From positions 1,612,001 to 1,676,000 of the forward strand of contig NZ_CP034464.1 of NCBI RefSeq assembly GCF_003955735.1: a DNA stretch of 64,000 bases, given 5' to 3'. Below are positions 45,389-55,533 of this stretch, piece by piece. Origin of the DNA: Undibacterium parvum (GTDB lineage Bacteria > Pseudomonadota > Gammaproteobacteria > Burkholderiales > Burkholderiaceae_D). The position numbers and the translations under genes were made by a program. Each line of letters starts with the position of its first letter. The stretch's first letter is position 1. The notes beneath the pieces were generated by a model. The model was not told the origin of the DNA, did no database searches, and worked only from the letters and a program-made list of their open reading frames with translations.

Positions 45389-48300
45389 ATGTCATCCGAC
45401 ACAGCTAAGAAATCTGCTGGTCCGGCGCTCGCGCCTGCGTCTAGTTCTGCACCTTATTCGACTACTTCGTCATCCGCTTCGTCATCCACTCCGTCCGAGA
45501 AAAATTCTCCGCCCCCTGCATCACATTCAGGCTTGGCAGCGGTCAGTCTCGACGACAAATATACGTCCAACAGCGGCACCATCTTTTTATCTGGCATCCA
45601 GGCCTTAGTGCGTTTGCCCATGATACAAAGACAGCGTGATTTGGCCGCAGGCTTAAATACCGCCGGGTTTATTTCCGGCTATCGCGGTTCACCCCTGGGT
45701 GGCTTGGACGAGACCTTGTGGAAAACCAAAAAATTACTTGAACAAAGCCACGTCAAGTTTGTGCCCGGCGTGAATGAAGATTTGGCCGCCACTGCGGTCT
45801 GGGGCACCCAGACGGTAGACTTGATCGGTCCGTCCAAATACGATGGCGTATTTTCTATGTGGTACGGCAAAGGCCCGGGCGTGGATCGATGCGGTGACGT
45901 CTTCAAGCACATGAATCACGCCGGCACTGCCAAACACGGTGGCGTATTATTGGTGGCCGGTGACGATCACGGCGCTTACTCTTCGACCTTGCCGCATCAG
46001 TCTGACCATATATTTTCCGCCTGCATGATCCCCATGCTGTATCCCTGCAATGTGCAGGAATACCTCGATCTCGGTCTGCATGCCTGGGCCATGTCGCGCT
46101 ATTCCGGTTGCGCGGTAGGCTTCAAGGCGCTGGCCGATACGGTAGAGTCAACCGCTTCGGTAGACGCCGATCCATTCCGTCTGAAGATCGTGTATCCGCA
46201 AGACTTCGTAATGCCAGAAGGTGGTCTCAATACTCGCCTGTCTCTGGATACGCTGGGGATACAAGCGCGCAAGCAAGAAGCCTTGATGCAGGATTACAAG
46301 ATTTATGCGGCACTCGCCTATGCGCGCGCTAACAAGCTCAACCACACCACCATCGACAGCCCGACTGCGCGTCTGGGTATTGTCGCATCCGGCAAATCCT
46401 ATTTGGATGTATTGGAGGCGCTGGAAGAACTGGGCATTGATGAGGCATTCGCCGCCGAGATCGGTATCCGTCTGTATAAAGTATCGATGCCGTGGCCGCT
46501 AGAGCCGGATGGCGTACGTGAATTTGCCCAGGGTCTCGATGAAATTCTGGTCATAGAAGAAAAACGTCAGATGGTTGAATACCAGCTGAAAGAGCAGCTG
46601 TACAACTGGCGCGACGACGTGCGTCCGCGCGTGATCGGTAAGTTTGATGAAAAAGGCGAATGGGTACATCCGCGCGGCGAATGGTTGCTCACTTCCAAGG
46701 CCGATTTTTCGGTGGCGCAAATCGCCCGTGTGATCGCCTCGCGGATCGCACGCTTCCATACCAGTGATCTGATCAAGGCCAGACTGGCGTTTTTAGAAGC
46801 CAAGGATGTGGTACTGACCAAGCAGGTCACTACACCGACGCGTCCGGCTTACTATTGCTCAGGTTGTCCGCACAATACTTCGACCAAGGTGCCGGAAGGC
46901 AGTTTGGCCTTAGCCGGTATCGGCTGCCACGTGATGGCAACCGCGATTTACCCGGAATTTAATAAGCTCACCACCCACATGGGTGGTGAAGGCGCACCGT
47001 GGATAGGCCAGGCCGCATTCTCGACCTTACCACATGTTTTTCAGAATCTCGGTGACGGTACTTATTTCCACTCCGGTTATCTGGCGATACGCGCCACCGT
47101 AGCGGCCAAGGTCAACATCACTTACAAGATTTTGTACAACGATGCCGTCGCGATGACGGGCGGCCAGCCGGTAGACGGCACCATTAGCGTAGCGATGATG
47201 GCACAGCAGATGGCGGCCGAAGGCGTACAACGCATCGCGCTGGTGACCGAGGATTTGTCGCGCTACACCGACCGCTCTAATTTGCCGGCATTTTTGACAT
47301 TGCACGACCGCAAGGATATGGATGCGGTACAGCGCGAATTGCGCGAACTGCCGGGTTGCACGGTACTGATCTACGACCAGACCTGCGCCGCCGAGAAACG
47401 CCGTCGCCGCAAGAAAGGCGAATTCCCTGACCCCGATCAGCGCATGTTCATCAATGAAGCCGTGTGCGAAGGCTGCGGCGATTGCGGTGTGCAATCGAAC
47501 TGTACTTCCATCATGCCGCTGGAGACAGAATTCGGCCGCAAGCGCACTATCGACCAATCGTCTTGCAACAAGGATTATTCCTGCGTTAAAGGTTTTTGCC
47601 CTAGCTTTGTCACGGTAGAAGGCGGCAAACTGAAAAAATCCAAGACCGGCACCGCCAAGCAAGATGACTTTGGCGCTTTGCCAGAACCGGTCTTGCCAGC
47701 TTGCGCCAGCTCTTACAATATTTTGCTCAATGGCATAGGCGGCACCGGGGTGATTACGGTCGGCGCTTTGCTGGGCATGGCCGCGCATCTGGAAGGCAAG
47801 GGTGCTTCGGTACTAGATATGACGGGCATGTCGCAAAAGAATGGCTCGGTCACGTCGCATATCCGCATCATCGAGCAAGCCAGCAAGTTGCGCGCGCAGC
47901 GCATCGCCACCGGTGAAGCCGACCTCATCCTTGGTTGCGATATCCTGACCGCTGGTGCCCATGACGCCATCTCCAAAATGCGGGTAGGCCGCACCCGTGC
48001 CGTGATCAATACGCACGAGCAGCCGACCGGGCCTTTCGCCAAAAATCCGGATTGGCAGTTCCCGCTAGAATCGACCGAACACCTGATCGCCGAGTCGGTC
48101 GGGAATCAGGTTGATTTCATCAATGCCACCAAATTAGCCACGGCGCTGATGGGTGACTCGATCGCGACCAATCTGTTCATGCTCGGTTTTGCCTACCAAA
48201 AAGGGGCGATCCCGGTGACTGAAGCGGCCTTACTGCGCGCCATAGAACTCAATGGCGTAGCGATAGAGTCGAACAAGAAAGCCTTCCTCTGGGGCCGACG

Positions 48301-49039
48301 TGCTGCCGTCGATTTTAGCCGGGTAGAGAAAATCGCGATTCCAGCGCAACCGGTGATCGTGCAGATGCCGCAAAGTCTGGATAGCCTGATACAGCGACGC
48401 GTCAGCTTTTTGACCGATTACCAAAACGCCGCCTATGCCCAGCAATATTCTGATTTGCTAGGCGCAGTACGCCAGGCCGAAGCCAAGCTCAACGCAGGCA
48501 ACCGATTAAGCACGGCAGTGGCGAAATATGCGTTTAAGCTGATGGCTTACAAGGATGAGTACGAGGTCGCACGCTTGTACACCAATGGCGATTTCACCGA
48601 TAAACTCAAGCAGCAATTTGAGGGCGACTTTAGTCTGAAATTCAATCTGGCACCGCCTATCTTCTCGAAAAAAGATAGCCAGGGTCATCTGATCAAGGCG
48701 CAATACGGCTCCTGGGTATGGCAGGCGTTTAAGCTGCTGGCCAAGTGCAAGGGCGTGCGCGGTAGTAAATTAGATATTTTTGGCTATAGTGAAGAACGTA
48801 AGAGCGAGCGCGCCCTGATCGCAGAATACCGCGAGATGATCTTGATGCTGAGCACCAAACTGGATCAAGAGAATCTGGAGCAGGCCATCGCCTTAGCGAA
48901 CCTGCCCGAGAAAATCCGTGGTTTTGGCCATGTTAAAGAAAAAGCCATGCAAGAGTATCAGACGCAAAAAGCGATCTTATTGCAACCGCCTAAAGCGAAA
49001 GTAATAGGCCAGATTCCAACAGTGCCGCACGCGGCTTAG
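45389..49039 (+). CDS. Indolepyruvate ferredoxin oxidoreductase family protein (fused)
   Basis: 1216 aa from ATG at 45389 (GGAG upstream). Residues 1-48 are Ser/Thr/Pro/Ala low complexity, unusual for this family. Then comes the pyrimidine-binding TPP domain (SGIQALVRLPMIQRQRD, GYRGSPLGG), the TPP-binding part with YYCSGCPHN and GIGCHVMATAIYPEF, and an Fe-S segment with CEGCGDCGVQSNC. A C-terminal gamma (POR) domain (LNGIGGTGVITVGALLGMAA, MSQKNGSVTSHIRI) ends the protein. It oxidises 2-oxo acids such as indolepyruvate, or phenylpyruvate-like arylpyruvates, to acyl-CoA with a low-potential acceptor. icmF follows after a 372-bp gap with repeats. Confidence 0.92.
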   Translation: MSSDTAKKSAGPALAPASSSAPYSTTSSSASSSTPSEKNSPPPASHSGLAAVSLDDKYTSNSGTIFLSGIQALVRLPMIQRQRDLAAGLNTAGFISGYRGSPLGGLDETLWKTKKLLEQSHVKFVPGVNEDLAATAVWGTQTVDLIGPSKYDGVFSMWYGKGPGVDRCGDVFKHMNHAGTAKHGGVLLVAGDDHGAYSSTLPHQSDHIFSACMIPMLYPCNVQEYLDLGLHAWAMSRYSGCAVGFKALADTVESTASVDADPFRLKIVYPQDFVMPEGGLNTRLSLDTLGIQARKQEALMQDYKIYAALAYARANKLNHTTIDSPTARLGIVASGKSYLDVLEALEELGIDEAFAAEIGIRLYKVSMPWPLEPDGVREFAQGLDEILVIEEKRQMVEYQLKEQLYNWRDDVRPRVIGKFDEKGEWVHPRGEWLLTSKADFSVAQIARVIASRIARFHTSDLIKARLAFLEAKDVVLTKQVTTPTRPAYYCSGCPHNTSTKVPEGSLALAGIGCHVMATAIYPEFNKLTTHMGGEGAPWIGQAAFSTLPHVFQNLGDGTYFHSGYLAIRATVAAKVNITYKILYNDAVAMTGGQPVDGTISVAMMAQQMAAEGVQRIALVTEDLSRYTDRSNLPAFLTLHDRKDMDAVQRELRELPGCTVLIYDQTCAAEKRRRRKKGEFPDPDQRMFINEAVCEGCGDCGVQSNCTSIMPLETEFGRKRTIDQSSCNKDYSCVKGFCPSFVTVEGGKLKKSKTGTAKQDDFGALPEPVLPACASSYNILLNGIGGTGVITVGALLGMAAHLEGKGASVLDMTGMSQKNGSVTSHIRIIEQASKLRAQRIATGEADLILGCDILTAGAHDAISKMRVGRTRAVINTHEQPTGPFAKNPDWQFPLESTEHLIAESVGNQVDFINATKLATALMGDSIATNLFMLGFAYQKGAIPVTEAALLRAIELNGVAIESNKKAFLWGRRAAVDFSRVEKIAIPAQPVIVQMPQSLDSLIQRRVSFLTDYQNAAYAQQYSDLLGAVRQAEAKLNAGNRLSTAVAKYAFKLMAYKDEYEVARLYTNGDFTDKLKQQFEGDFSLKFNLAPPIFSKKDSQGHLIKAQYGSWVWQAFKLLAKCKGVRGSKLDIFGYSEERKSERALIAEYREMILMLSTKLDQENLEQAIALANLPEKIRGFGHVKEKAMQEYQTQKAILLQPPKAKVIGQIPTVPHAA

Positions 49040-49050
49040 TGTTTTAAAAG

Positions 49051-49181
49051 GGAACTTCTAAAAACCCTTTAATCGGGATGCAGCGCAAGGCGCAAACCGG
49101 AGCAATACGTCGGTATTGCGAGGATCGCATTGAACAATCGACGCAGCGATGCGCCCGATTATGGGGTTTTTAGAGGTTTCC
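49051..49181. repeat. MITE-like element with ~28-bp imperfect terminal inverted repeats
   Basis: GGAACTTCTAAAAACCC and AATCGGG on the left (49051-49077) face CCCGATT and GGGGTTTTTAGAGGTTTCC on the right (49154-49181). The central ~75 bp holds an inner hairpin around AATACGTCGGTATT. Non-coding. Confidence 0.7.
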
Positions 49182-49187
49182 AAAACG

Positions 49188-49254
49188 TATTGCGCAATGT
49201 TTATGGGCCTTTCCAGCCATTTTCGGTCTGTGAGGCGCATGGATATTGCGCATA
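49188..49254. repeat. REP-like palindrome, diverged copy next to the MITE-like element
   Basis: TATTGCGCAATGTTTATGGG pairs imperfectly with CGCATGGATATTGCGCATA. It is the most diverged of the seven copies. Confidence 0.5.
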
Positions 49255-49305
49255 GCATTTTAGCTAGGCTTAGATATTGCGTTTTTCTAGCGTTTACATT
49301 GACGT

Positions 49306-49319
49306 TTACGTTAACGTAA
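49306..49319. promoter_or_regulatory. Perfect palindrome TTACGTTAACGTAA upstream of icmF
   Basis: 14-bp perfect palindrome, preceded by TTTACATTGACG, giving four alternating TTTACR/TTRACG hexamers (49293-49316), 93 bp before the icmF start. It resembles sites of MerR-type regulators of branched-chain amino acid catabolism (LiuR), from memory; no regulator gene is adjacent. Confidence 0.5.
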
Positions 49320-49411
49320 GCTAACTTAGCGTCATATAAATAACCAAACAATTAGTGAGTAGCCGCAGCCATTACTGTGCGCCCCCCAGTTTCAGACCCG
49401 TTGAGGAAGAC

Positions 49412-52400
49412 ATGACCGACCTGTCCATAGCCGAAAAATTAAACGAATATAAACCCGCCAACAAAGTGCGCTTCGTCACAGCCGCCTCTTTGTTTGACGG
49501 CCACGACGCTTCGATTAACATCATGCGCCGCATCCTGATGGCCAATGGTGCCGAAGTGATCCACCTTGGCCACAACCGCTCGGTAGAAGAAATCGTCACT
49601 GCCGCATTGCAGGAAGATGCGCAAGGCATCGCGATTTCCAGCTATCAGGGCGGGCATGTCGAATACTTCAAATACATGATCGATCTGCTCAAGCAACGCG
49701 GCGGCGAGCATATCAAGGTATTCGGTGGCGGCGGTGGCGTGATCGTGCCGGAAGAGATTGCCGAGCTGCACGCGTATGGCGTGACACGCATTTTTAGTCC
49801 GGAAGACGGCCAGCGCCTCGGCCTGGTCGGCATGATTTTATCCATGATACAAGCTTGCGATATTGATCTTTCGACCTACGCACCGACTAGCCTCGATGTC
49901 TTGAGCAGCGGCGACATTGTTGCCAAACACCGGCCGCTAGCGCAATTGATCACGGCTTTAGAAAACCAGCGCGTCGCACCGGAGCTGCTCAAAGCACTCC
50001 ATACGGCCGCAGCACAAATTAAGATTCCGGTACTGGGGATCACCGGCACCGGCGGTGCAGGTAAGTCTTCACTCACCGATGAACTGATACGCCGCATACG
50101 TCTGGATCAAAACGATAATCTGAATATCGCGCTCATTTCTATCGATCCGTCGCGTCGTAAATCGGGCGGCGCCTTGCTCGGTGACCGTATCCGCATGAAC
50201 GCGATCAATCCGTGGAAAGGCCAACTCAAGGTCTTCATGCGCTCGCTGGCCACGCGCGAAGCCGGCTCTGAAATCTCGCAAGCGCTGCCCGATGTGATCG
50301 CCGCCTGCAAGCTGGCTGGCTTTGATCTGGTGATCGTCGAGACTTCAGGCATAGGCCAGGGCGACGCTGCCATCGTGCAGCATGTCGACCTGAGCATGTA
50401 CGTGATGACACCAGAATTCGGCGCGCCTTCGCAATTGGAAAAAATCGACATGCTCGATTTTGCCGACTTCATCGCCATCAATAAATTTGATCGCAAGGGT
50501 TCGCAAGATGCCTTGCGCGATGTCGCCAAGCAATATCAGCGCAACCGCGAACTGTGGACAAAAAAATCGGACGAAATGCCGGTGTACGGTACCCAGGCAT
50601 CGCGTTTTAACGATGACGGCGTGACCGCCCTGTATCAGGGCTTGTTGCCAGCGCTGGCCGAACGCGGCCTGAAAGTGCTGCCCGGTAAATTGCCTTTGAT
50701 CGCGGTGAAATACTCTAGCGGTAAAAACGTGATCGTGCCGCCAGCCCGCAGCCGTTACCTGGCCGAAATCGCCGACACAGTGCGCCACTATCACAAACAC
50801 AGCGGCAAGCAAGTCACGCTGGCGCGCGAGCGTCAGCAATTACAAGAAACCCGACGCATGCTGAGCAAGGCGAATAAGGCGAGCGAGAATTTTGCCAGTC
50901 TCGACGAACTGATCAGCGAACGCGACAATCACCTCAGCGCCGAATCCAAGCAACTGGTCGCGATGTGGCCAGACATGCAGACGGCTTACGCCGGTGACGA
51001 ATACGTAGTGAAAATCCGCGACAAGGAAATCCGCACCCAGTTGGTCAGCAGTACTTTGTCTGGTACCAAAATCCGCAAAGTGGCATTGCCGCGCTTTGTC
51101 GATCACGGCGAAATCCTGCGCTGGCTGATGCTGGAAAACGTGCCTGGCTCCTTCCCGTTCACCGCAGGGGTGTTTGCCTTTAAGCGTGAAGGCGAAGACC
51201 CGACCCGCATGTTCGCCGGTGAAGGTGATCCTTTCCGCACCAACCGCCGTTTTAAGCTAGTCTCGCAAGGCATGGATGCCAAGCGCCTGTCCACCGCGTT
51301 TGACTCGGTCACGCTGTACGGTGCCGATCCGGCGATCCGTCCTGACATCTACGGCAAGGTCGGCAATTCCGGCGTCTCGGTGGCGACACTGGAAGACATG
51401 AAGGTGCTGTACGACGGCTTTGAACTGTGTGATCCGACTACCTCGGTATCGATGACGATCAACGGTCCGGCGCCGACGATTTTGGCGTTCTTCATGAACA
51501 CGGCAATCGATCAGCAACTGGATAAATTCCGTGCGGATAATAAGCGCGAACCAACTGCGGACGAAGCCGCCAAGATCAAAACCTGGGTGCTGATGAACGT
51601 GCGCGGCACGGTACAAGCCGACATCCTGAAAGAAGACCAGGGCCAAAACACCTGCATCTTCTCTACCGAATTTAGCTTGAAAGTGATGGGCGATATTCAG
51701 GAGTATTTCGTGCATCATCAGGTGCGCAATTTCTACTCGGTATCGATCTCCGGTTATCACATCGCCGAAGCCGGTGCCAATCCTATTTCTCAGTTAGCGT
51801 TTACGCTGTCGAACGGTTTCACCTTTGTCGAAGCCTACCTGGCGCGCGGCATGCACATCGACGATTTCGCCGCCAACCTCAGCTTCTTCTTCAGCAACGG
51901 CATGGATCCTGAATACACGGTCCTGGGTCGTGTGGCACGCCGCATCTGGGCCATTGCCATGCGCGATAAATACGGCGCGAACGATCGTAGCCAAAAACTG
52001 AAATACCATATTCAGACCAGCGGTCGCAGCCTGCATGCGCAAGAGATAGACTTCAACGACATCCGCACCACGCTGCAAGCCTTGATCGCGATCTACGATA
52101 ACTGCAATAGCCTGCACACCAATGCCTACGACGAAGCCATCACCACGCCTACCGATGAATCAGTACGCCGTGCCTTGGCGATCCAGCTGATCATCAACCG
52201 CGAATGGGGTTTAGCCAAAAACGAAAACCCTATCCAGGGCAGCTTCATCATCGAAGAGTTGACCGACATGGTAGAAGAAGCCGTGATGCAAGAGTTTGAA
52301 CGTATCGCCGAACGCGGCGGTGTGTTGGGTGCGATGGAAACCGGTTACCAGCGCGGCAAGATTCAGGAAGAATCGATGCACTACGAACACATGAAACACG

Positions 52401-52702
52401 ACGGTACTTTACCTATCGTCGGCGTCAACACCTTCCGCAATCCTAAGCAAGGCGACACGCCCCAGAAAATCGAACTGGCACGCTCGACTGACGAAGAGAA
52501 GCAATCGCAATTGCATCGCCTGGCCGATTTCCACAGCCGCCACGCCGACGTCGCACCGCAAGCACTGGTCGCCCTGCAACAAGCGGCGATCAACGACGAA
52601 AACGTCTTCGCCAAACTGATGGACGCAGCAAGAGTGTGCTCGCTAGGGCAAATCACCACGGCGCTGTTTGAGGTCGGTGGCCAATATCGTAGAAATATGT
52701 AA
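49412..52702 (+). CDS. icmF: Fused isobutyryl-CoA mutase IcmF
   Basis: 1096 aa from ATG at 49412 (GAGGAAGA upstream). The N-terminal B12-binding domain has [15 protein letters not shown] central MeaI-type G-protein chaperone has the Walker [29 protein letters not shown] and NKFDRKGS. The C-terminal mutase domain has [20 protein letters not shown] and [14 protein letters not shown]. This is the full IcmF order: isobutyryl-CoA to and from butyryl-CoA, adenosylcobalamin-dependent, with GTPase-assisted cofactor handling. It fits a valine/branched acyl-CoA or butyrate pathway together with the upstream 2-oxoacid oxidoreductase. Confidence 0.95.
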   Translation: MTDLSIAEKLNEYKPANKVRFVTAASLFDGHDASINIMRRILMANGAEVIHLGHNRSVEEIVTAALQEDAQGIAISSYQGGHVEYFKYMIDLLKQRGGEHIKVFGGGGGVIVPEEIAELHAYGVTRIFSPEDGQRLGLVGMILSMIQACDIDLSTYAPTSLDVLSSGDIVAKHRPLAQLITALENQRVAPELLKALHTAAAQIKIPVLGITGTGGAGKSSLTDELIRRIRLDQNDNLNIALISIDPSRRKSGGALLGDRIRMNAINPWKGQLKVFMRSLATREAGSEISQALPDVIAACKLAGFDLVIVETSGIGQGDAAIVQHVDLSMYVMTPEFGAPSQLEKIDMLDFADFIAINKFDRKGSQDALRDVAKQYQRNRELWTKKSDEMPVYGTQASRFNDDGVTALYQGLLPALAERGLKVLPGKLPLIAVKYSSGKNVIVPPARSRYLAEIADTVRHYHKHSGKQVTLARERQQLQETRRMLSKANKASENFASLDELISERDNHLSAESKQLVAMWPDMQTAYAGDEYVVKIRDKEIRTQLVSSTLSGTKIRKVALPRFVDHGEILRWLMLENVPGSFPFTAGVFAFKREGEDPTRMFAGEGDPFRTNRRFKLVSQGMDAKRLSTAFDSVTLYGADPAIRPDIYGKVGNSGVSVATLEDMKVLYDGFELCDPTTSVSMTINGPAPTILAFFMNTAIDQQLDKFRADNKREPTADEAAKIKTWVLMNVRGTVQADILKEDQGQNTCIFSTEFSLKVMGDIQEYFVHHQVRNFYSVSISGYHIAEAGANPISQLAFTLSNGFTFVEAYLARGMHIDDFAANLSFFFSNGMDPEYTVLGRVARRIWAIAMRDKYGANDRSQKLKYHIQTSGRSLHAQEIDFNDIRTTLQALIAIYDNCNSLHTNAYDEAITTPTDESVRRALAIQLIINREWGLAKNENPIQGSFIIEELTDMVEEAVMQEFERIAERGGVLGAMETGYQRGKIQEESMHYEHMKHDGTLPIVGVNTFRNPKQGDTPQKIELARSTDEEKQSQLHRLADFHSRHADVAPQALVALQQAAINDENVFAKLMDAARVCSLGQITTALFEVGGQYRRNM

Positions 52703-52721
52703 AGCAATATTCCCCAAAAGC

Positions 52722-52750
52722 AAAAAGCCCGGTTTTTCCGGGCTTTTTTT
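52722..52750 (+). terminator. Rho-independent terminator after icmF
   Basis: AAAAAGCCCGG, TTTTT loop, CCGGGCTTTTTTT; perfect stem. Confidence 0.92.
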
Positions 52751-52785
52751 ATGCCCATTCGGTTTTTCATCCGGCCCCCAGCGTG

Positions 52786-52793
52786 GATTTTTC
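52786..52793. repeat. Target site duplication of the IS66 element, left copy
   Basis: GATTTTTC, identical to 55281-55288. Confidence 0.92.
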
Positions 52794-52871
52794 GTAAGCG
52801 TCCAACGCAACCATCTGGAAATCGATAACGATATAAGTGACACTCGACTCTTTCAATGATCTGGAGTTAGC

Positions 52872-53273
52872 ATGAATTTCAATCCTCTCAAAGTGGCGTT
52901 TTGGACTAAGCATCAGCAGCACTGGGCTGAGAGCGGCTTATCACTGAGCGCGTATTGTCGACGTGAAGCCATCGGCTATTCAACGTTTTATACCTGGCGC
53001 AAACGCCTCGCTTCCATCGTTATTGATCAGAGTGTCACACTTGCCACACCCGCTGTAAAATCGCCAGTAGTTTCTCAAGCTAAGCACACCTCCCTCACGA
53101 CAATCGCATCGACATCGCCGCGGCCAGCCATGAAGCCTTGCAAGTTGGTGCCGGTGTCGATCAGGGCATCACTTCCCGAGATTGTCTTGTGCAGCCCGGC
53201 CGGTTGGCAGGTGACTATTTCTAACCATGTTGACTTACCCGTGTTGGCGCAATTGCTGCGGCAACTACCATGA
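52872..53273 (+). CDS. tnpA: IS66 accessory protein TnpA (TnpS-like)
   Basis: 133 aa. The N-terminal helix-turn-helix WAESGLSLSAYCRREAIGYS and TFYTWRKRLA are typical of the IS66 OrfA. The C-terminal half (LPEIVLCSPAGWQVTISNHV) contains the usual strand segment. It is required with TnpB for IS66 transposition, though its role is not well defined. Its stop overlaps the tnpB start (ATGA). Confidence 0.92.
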   Translation: MNFNPLKVAFWTKHQQHWAESGLSLSAYCRREAIGYSTFYTWRKRLASIVIDQSVTLATPAVKSPVVSQAKHTSLTTIASTSPRPAMKPCKLVPVSIRASLPEIVLCSPAGWQVTISNHVDLPVLAQLLRQLP

Positions 53274-53617
53274 GCCTGCCACTGACTCCGGCACAGGTGT
53301 ATCTCGCTGTCGAACCGATCGATATGCGCAGCGGTGTTGACGGACTTTCCCTGCATGTACAAGAAAGTTTGGGTAAGCCACCTTGCGATGGCAGTGCCTA
53401 TGCATTTCGTAACAAGAATAGCACCCGCATCAAGCTATTGATCTGGGATGGCACCGGTGTTTGGTTATGTATGCGACGCTTGCACAAAGGTCGCTTCGTC
53501 TGGCCGCAGAGCCATGATGCGGCGTGTGTCTTGTCGAACGAAGAATGGCAATGGCTCACCACGGGCGTTGACTGGCCCCGACTTAACGCGCCGCCACAAT
53601 CGAATTGGCGCGTATAA
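53270..53617 (+). CDS. tnpB: IS66 accessory protein TnpB
   Basis: 115 aa. VYLAVEPIDMRSGVDGLSLH, NKNSTRIKLLIWDGTGVWL and CMRRLHKGRFVWP are the IS66 OrfB signature. It overlaps tnpA by 4 nt, which indicates coupled translation. A 53-bp gap separates it from tnpC. Confidence 0.94.
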   Translation: MSLPLTPAQVYLAVEPIDMRSGVDGLSLHVQESLGKPPCDGSAYAFRNKNSTRIKLLIWDGTGVWLCMRRLHKGRFVWPQSHDAACVLSNEEWQWLTTGVDWPRLNAPPQSNWRV

Positions 53618-53670
53618 AAAGGGATGCCTCCCCCTGTTAACTTTCGGTCGGGCGAGGTATACTTTCGTGC

Positions 53671-55236
53671 ATGGATATCGCCACCAAACTCGCCCAATTC
53701 AACGCTGACCCCGCACTGACTCAATGGGTGATGGCGCAGTTGAATGGGGCCGGACTGGCACAGGCGGAGAAGGCTGCTTTGCAGGATCAATTACGTCGCA
53801 AGGAGCACGATCTTCACGTCAAAGAATGCAAAATTCAAGCCTTGACTTTAGAACTGGCGTATCACAAACGTCTCAAATTCAGCGCAAAAGCCGAAGCGTT
53901 TACGGTACAACAACGCGACCTGTTTTTAGAGTGCGAACAAAGCGACCTGGCTGCGATGCAGGCCGAGCTTGCCCAATTATCTTCAGCGACAACACCACGT
54001 AAGCCAAGCCCTACCGGACGTAGGCCACTGCCAGCGGAACTGCCGCGCATTGAACATCGTCATGAGCCAGAAAGCTGCACCTGCGCTCAATGCGGCAAAG
54101 ACCTGATCAAGATCGGTGAAGACATCAGTGAACAACTCGACGTCGAACCAGCACGCTTCTTTGTGCATCGGCATATTCGCCCTCAATACGCCTGTCGCGC
54201 TTGTGAGACAGTCACCGCAGCAGCCATTCCCCCGGCAGTGATCGATCGTAGTCTGGCGGCACCAGGATTATTGGCATGGGTGGTAATTCAAAAATATCTC
54301 GATCACTTACCACTGTATCGGATTGAGCAAATCAGCAGTCGACACGGTGTTGGCATTGCCCGCTCCACACTGGCCGAGTGGGTAGGACGTATTGGCGTCG
54401 CCCTGCAACCGCTCAGTGACCGGTTGGCAGAAATACTCAAGCAAGGACGAGTGCTGCATGCCGACGAAACCCCGGTGCCGCTGCTCGACCCCGGCAATGG
54501 TAAGACCAAGCGTGCCTATCTATGGGCATATCGCAGCAATGCCTTAGAAGACCAGCCTGCCATCATCGTGTTCGATTTCCAAACCGGACGCAGTGGCAGT
54601 CATGCGCGCGCGTTTCTGCGGCATTGGCAAGGCCATCTTATGGTGGATGATTATGCCGGCTACAAAGCCCTGTTCGCGCTGGGCATCACCGAACTGGCCT
54701 GCCTGGCGCACGCCCGTCGCAAATTCTTCGACCTGCACGCCGCCAATGGGCATCCGATTGCCAATGAGGCACTTACACGCATTGCAAAGCTGTATCACAT
54801 TGAGGCCGAGGGTAAAGGCGACAGTATCGAACAACGACAACAACGACGTGCTACACAGGCGCTGCCAGAACTCAAAGCGATGCATGCCTGGCTGATTCAC
54901 ACACGCCAACAGAGCGCCGATGGCAGCAGTCTCGCCAAAGCCATCGACTACAGCCTCAAACGCTGGAGCGCGATTGAACGCTACGCCAATAGCGGTCATC
55001 TGCCAATCGACAATAATCCGATTGAAAACGCCATTCGCCCTATTGCCATTGGCAAAAAGAACTGGCTCTTCGCCGGTTCTGAACGAGCAGGCCGACAAGC
55101 TGCCGCCATTCAAAGCCTGCTCGCCACCGCGAAAGCCAATGGCATAGAACCTTTGGCATGGCTTAAAGGCACACTCGAAAAATTACCGACGCATCCAAAC
55201 AGCCGGATTGATGAACTGCTACCGCTGCCTTGTTAA
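53671..55236 (+). CDS. tnpC: IS66 transposase TnpC
   Basis: 521 aa. The N-terminal leucine-zipper-like coiled region is followed by a zinc-finger-type segment (CTCAQCGKDL and YACRACETV). The DDE core has LHADETPVPLL (first Asp), HLMVDDYAGYKALF (second Asp) and IDNNPIENAIRPI (Glu), then GKKNWLFAGSERAGRQAA. Length and motif order are normal for IS66, so the transposase appears intact. Confidence 0.95.
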   Translation: MDIATKLAQFNADPALTQWVMAQLNGAGLAQAEKAALQDQLRRKEHDLHVKECKIQALTLELAYHKRLKFSAKAEAFTVQQRDLFLECEQSDLAAMQAELAQLSSATTPRKPSPTGRRPLPAELPRIEHRHEPESCTCAQCGKDLIKIGEDISEQLDVEPARFFVHRHIRPQYACRACETVTAAAIPPAVIDRSLAAPGLLAWVVIQKYLDHLPLYRIEQISSRHGVGIARSTLAEWVGRIGVALQPLSDRLAEILKQGRVLHADETPVPLLDPGNGKTKRAYLWAYRSNALEDQPAIIVFDFQTGRSGSHARAFLRHWQGHLMVDDYAGYKALFALGITELACLAHARRKFFDLHAANGHPIANEALTRIAKLYHIEAEGKGDSIEQRQQRRATQALPELKAMHAWLIHTRQQSADGSSLAKAIDYSLKRWSAIERYANSGHLPIDNNPIENAIRPIAIGKKNWLFAGSERAGRQAAAIQSLLATAKANGIEPLAWLKGTLEKLPTHPNSRIDELLPLPC

Positions 55237-55280
55237 TGCGCTTTAGGAATAAATGCTAGACGGATCTGTTGGACGCTTAC

Positions 55281-55288
55281 GATTTTTC
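55281..55288. repeat. Target site duplication of the IS66 element, right copy
   Basis: GATTTTTC, identical to 52786-52793. Confidence 0.92.
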
Positions 55289-55533
55289 TATCTTTGACGG
55301 TAAACAATAGTCGAGAGTCTAGTCATAGCGAAGCTAGCTTATTTAAAAAAAGTGCTGGGAAGAACAGTTCTTGAGCAGCAACAAAACGTTGCATTAAATT
55401 TAATTCTTGTTTTATTTATAAAATGTTCTACTTTTATAGGGATTATCAATATTAATAATAAATACCCAATTAAAGTAACAAGTCGTTTGAGTCGCACATG
55501 TAGCAGTTCCAACTCAAAAATAGCGAGATTTAG

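Larger units (their letters stand above)
52794..55280 (+). mobile_element. Complete IS66-family insertion sequence with 8-bp target duplication
   Basis: 2487 bp. The left end starts GTAAGCGTCCAAC at 52794 and the right end, read as reverse complement from 55280, starts GTAAGCGTCCAACAGATC. It carries tnpA, tnpB and tnpC in the usual order. GATTTTTC flanks it on both sides (52786-52793 and 55281-55288), a perfect 8-bp target-site duplication as expected for IS66. All three genes look intact, so the insertion appears recent and possibly active. Confidence 0.95.

Noticed and set aside
47027..47788. 253-codon minus-strand frame inside the indolepyruvate oxidoreductase gene
   Set aside because: It is wholly antisense to a gene with strong family motifs; the Arg/His-rich translation is typical of a shadow frame.
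49058..49351. 97-codon minus-strand frame with VNVNVN repeats
   Set aside because: The repeats come from the TTTACR/TTRACG hexamers before icmF and the frame crosses the MITE-like element; better explained as regulatory and repeat DNA.
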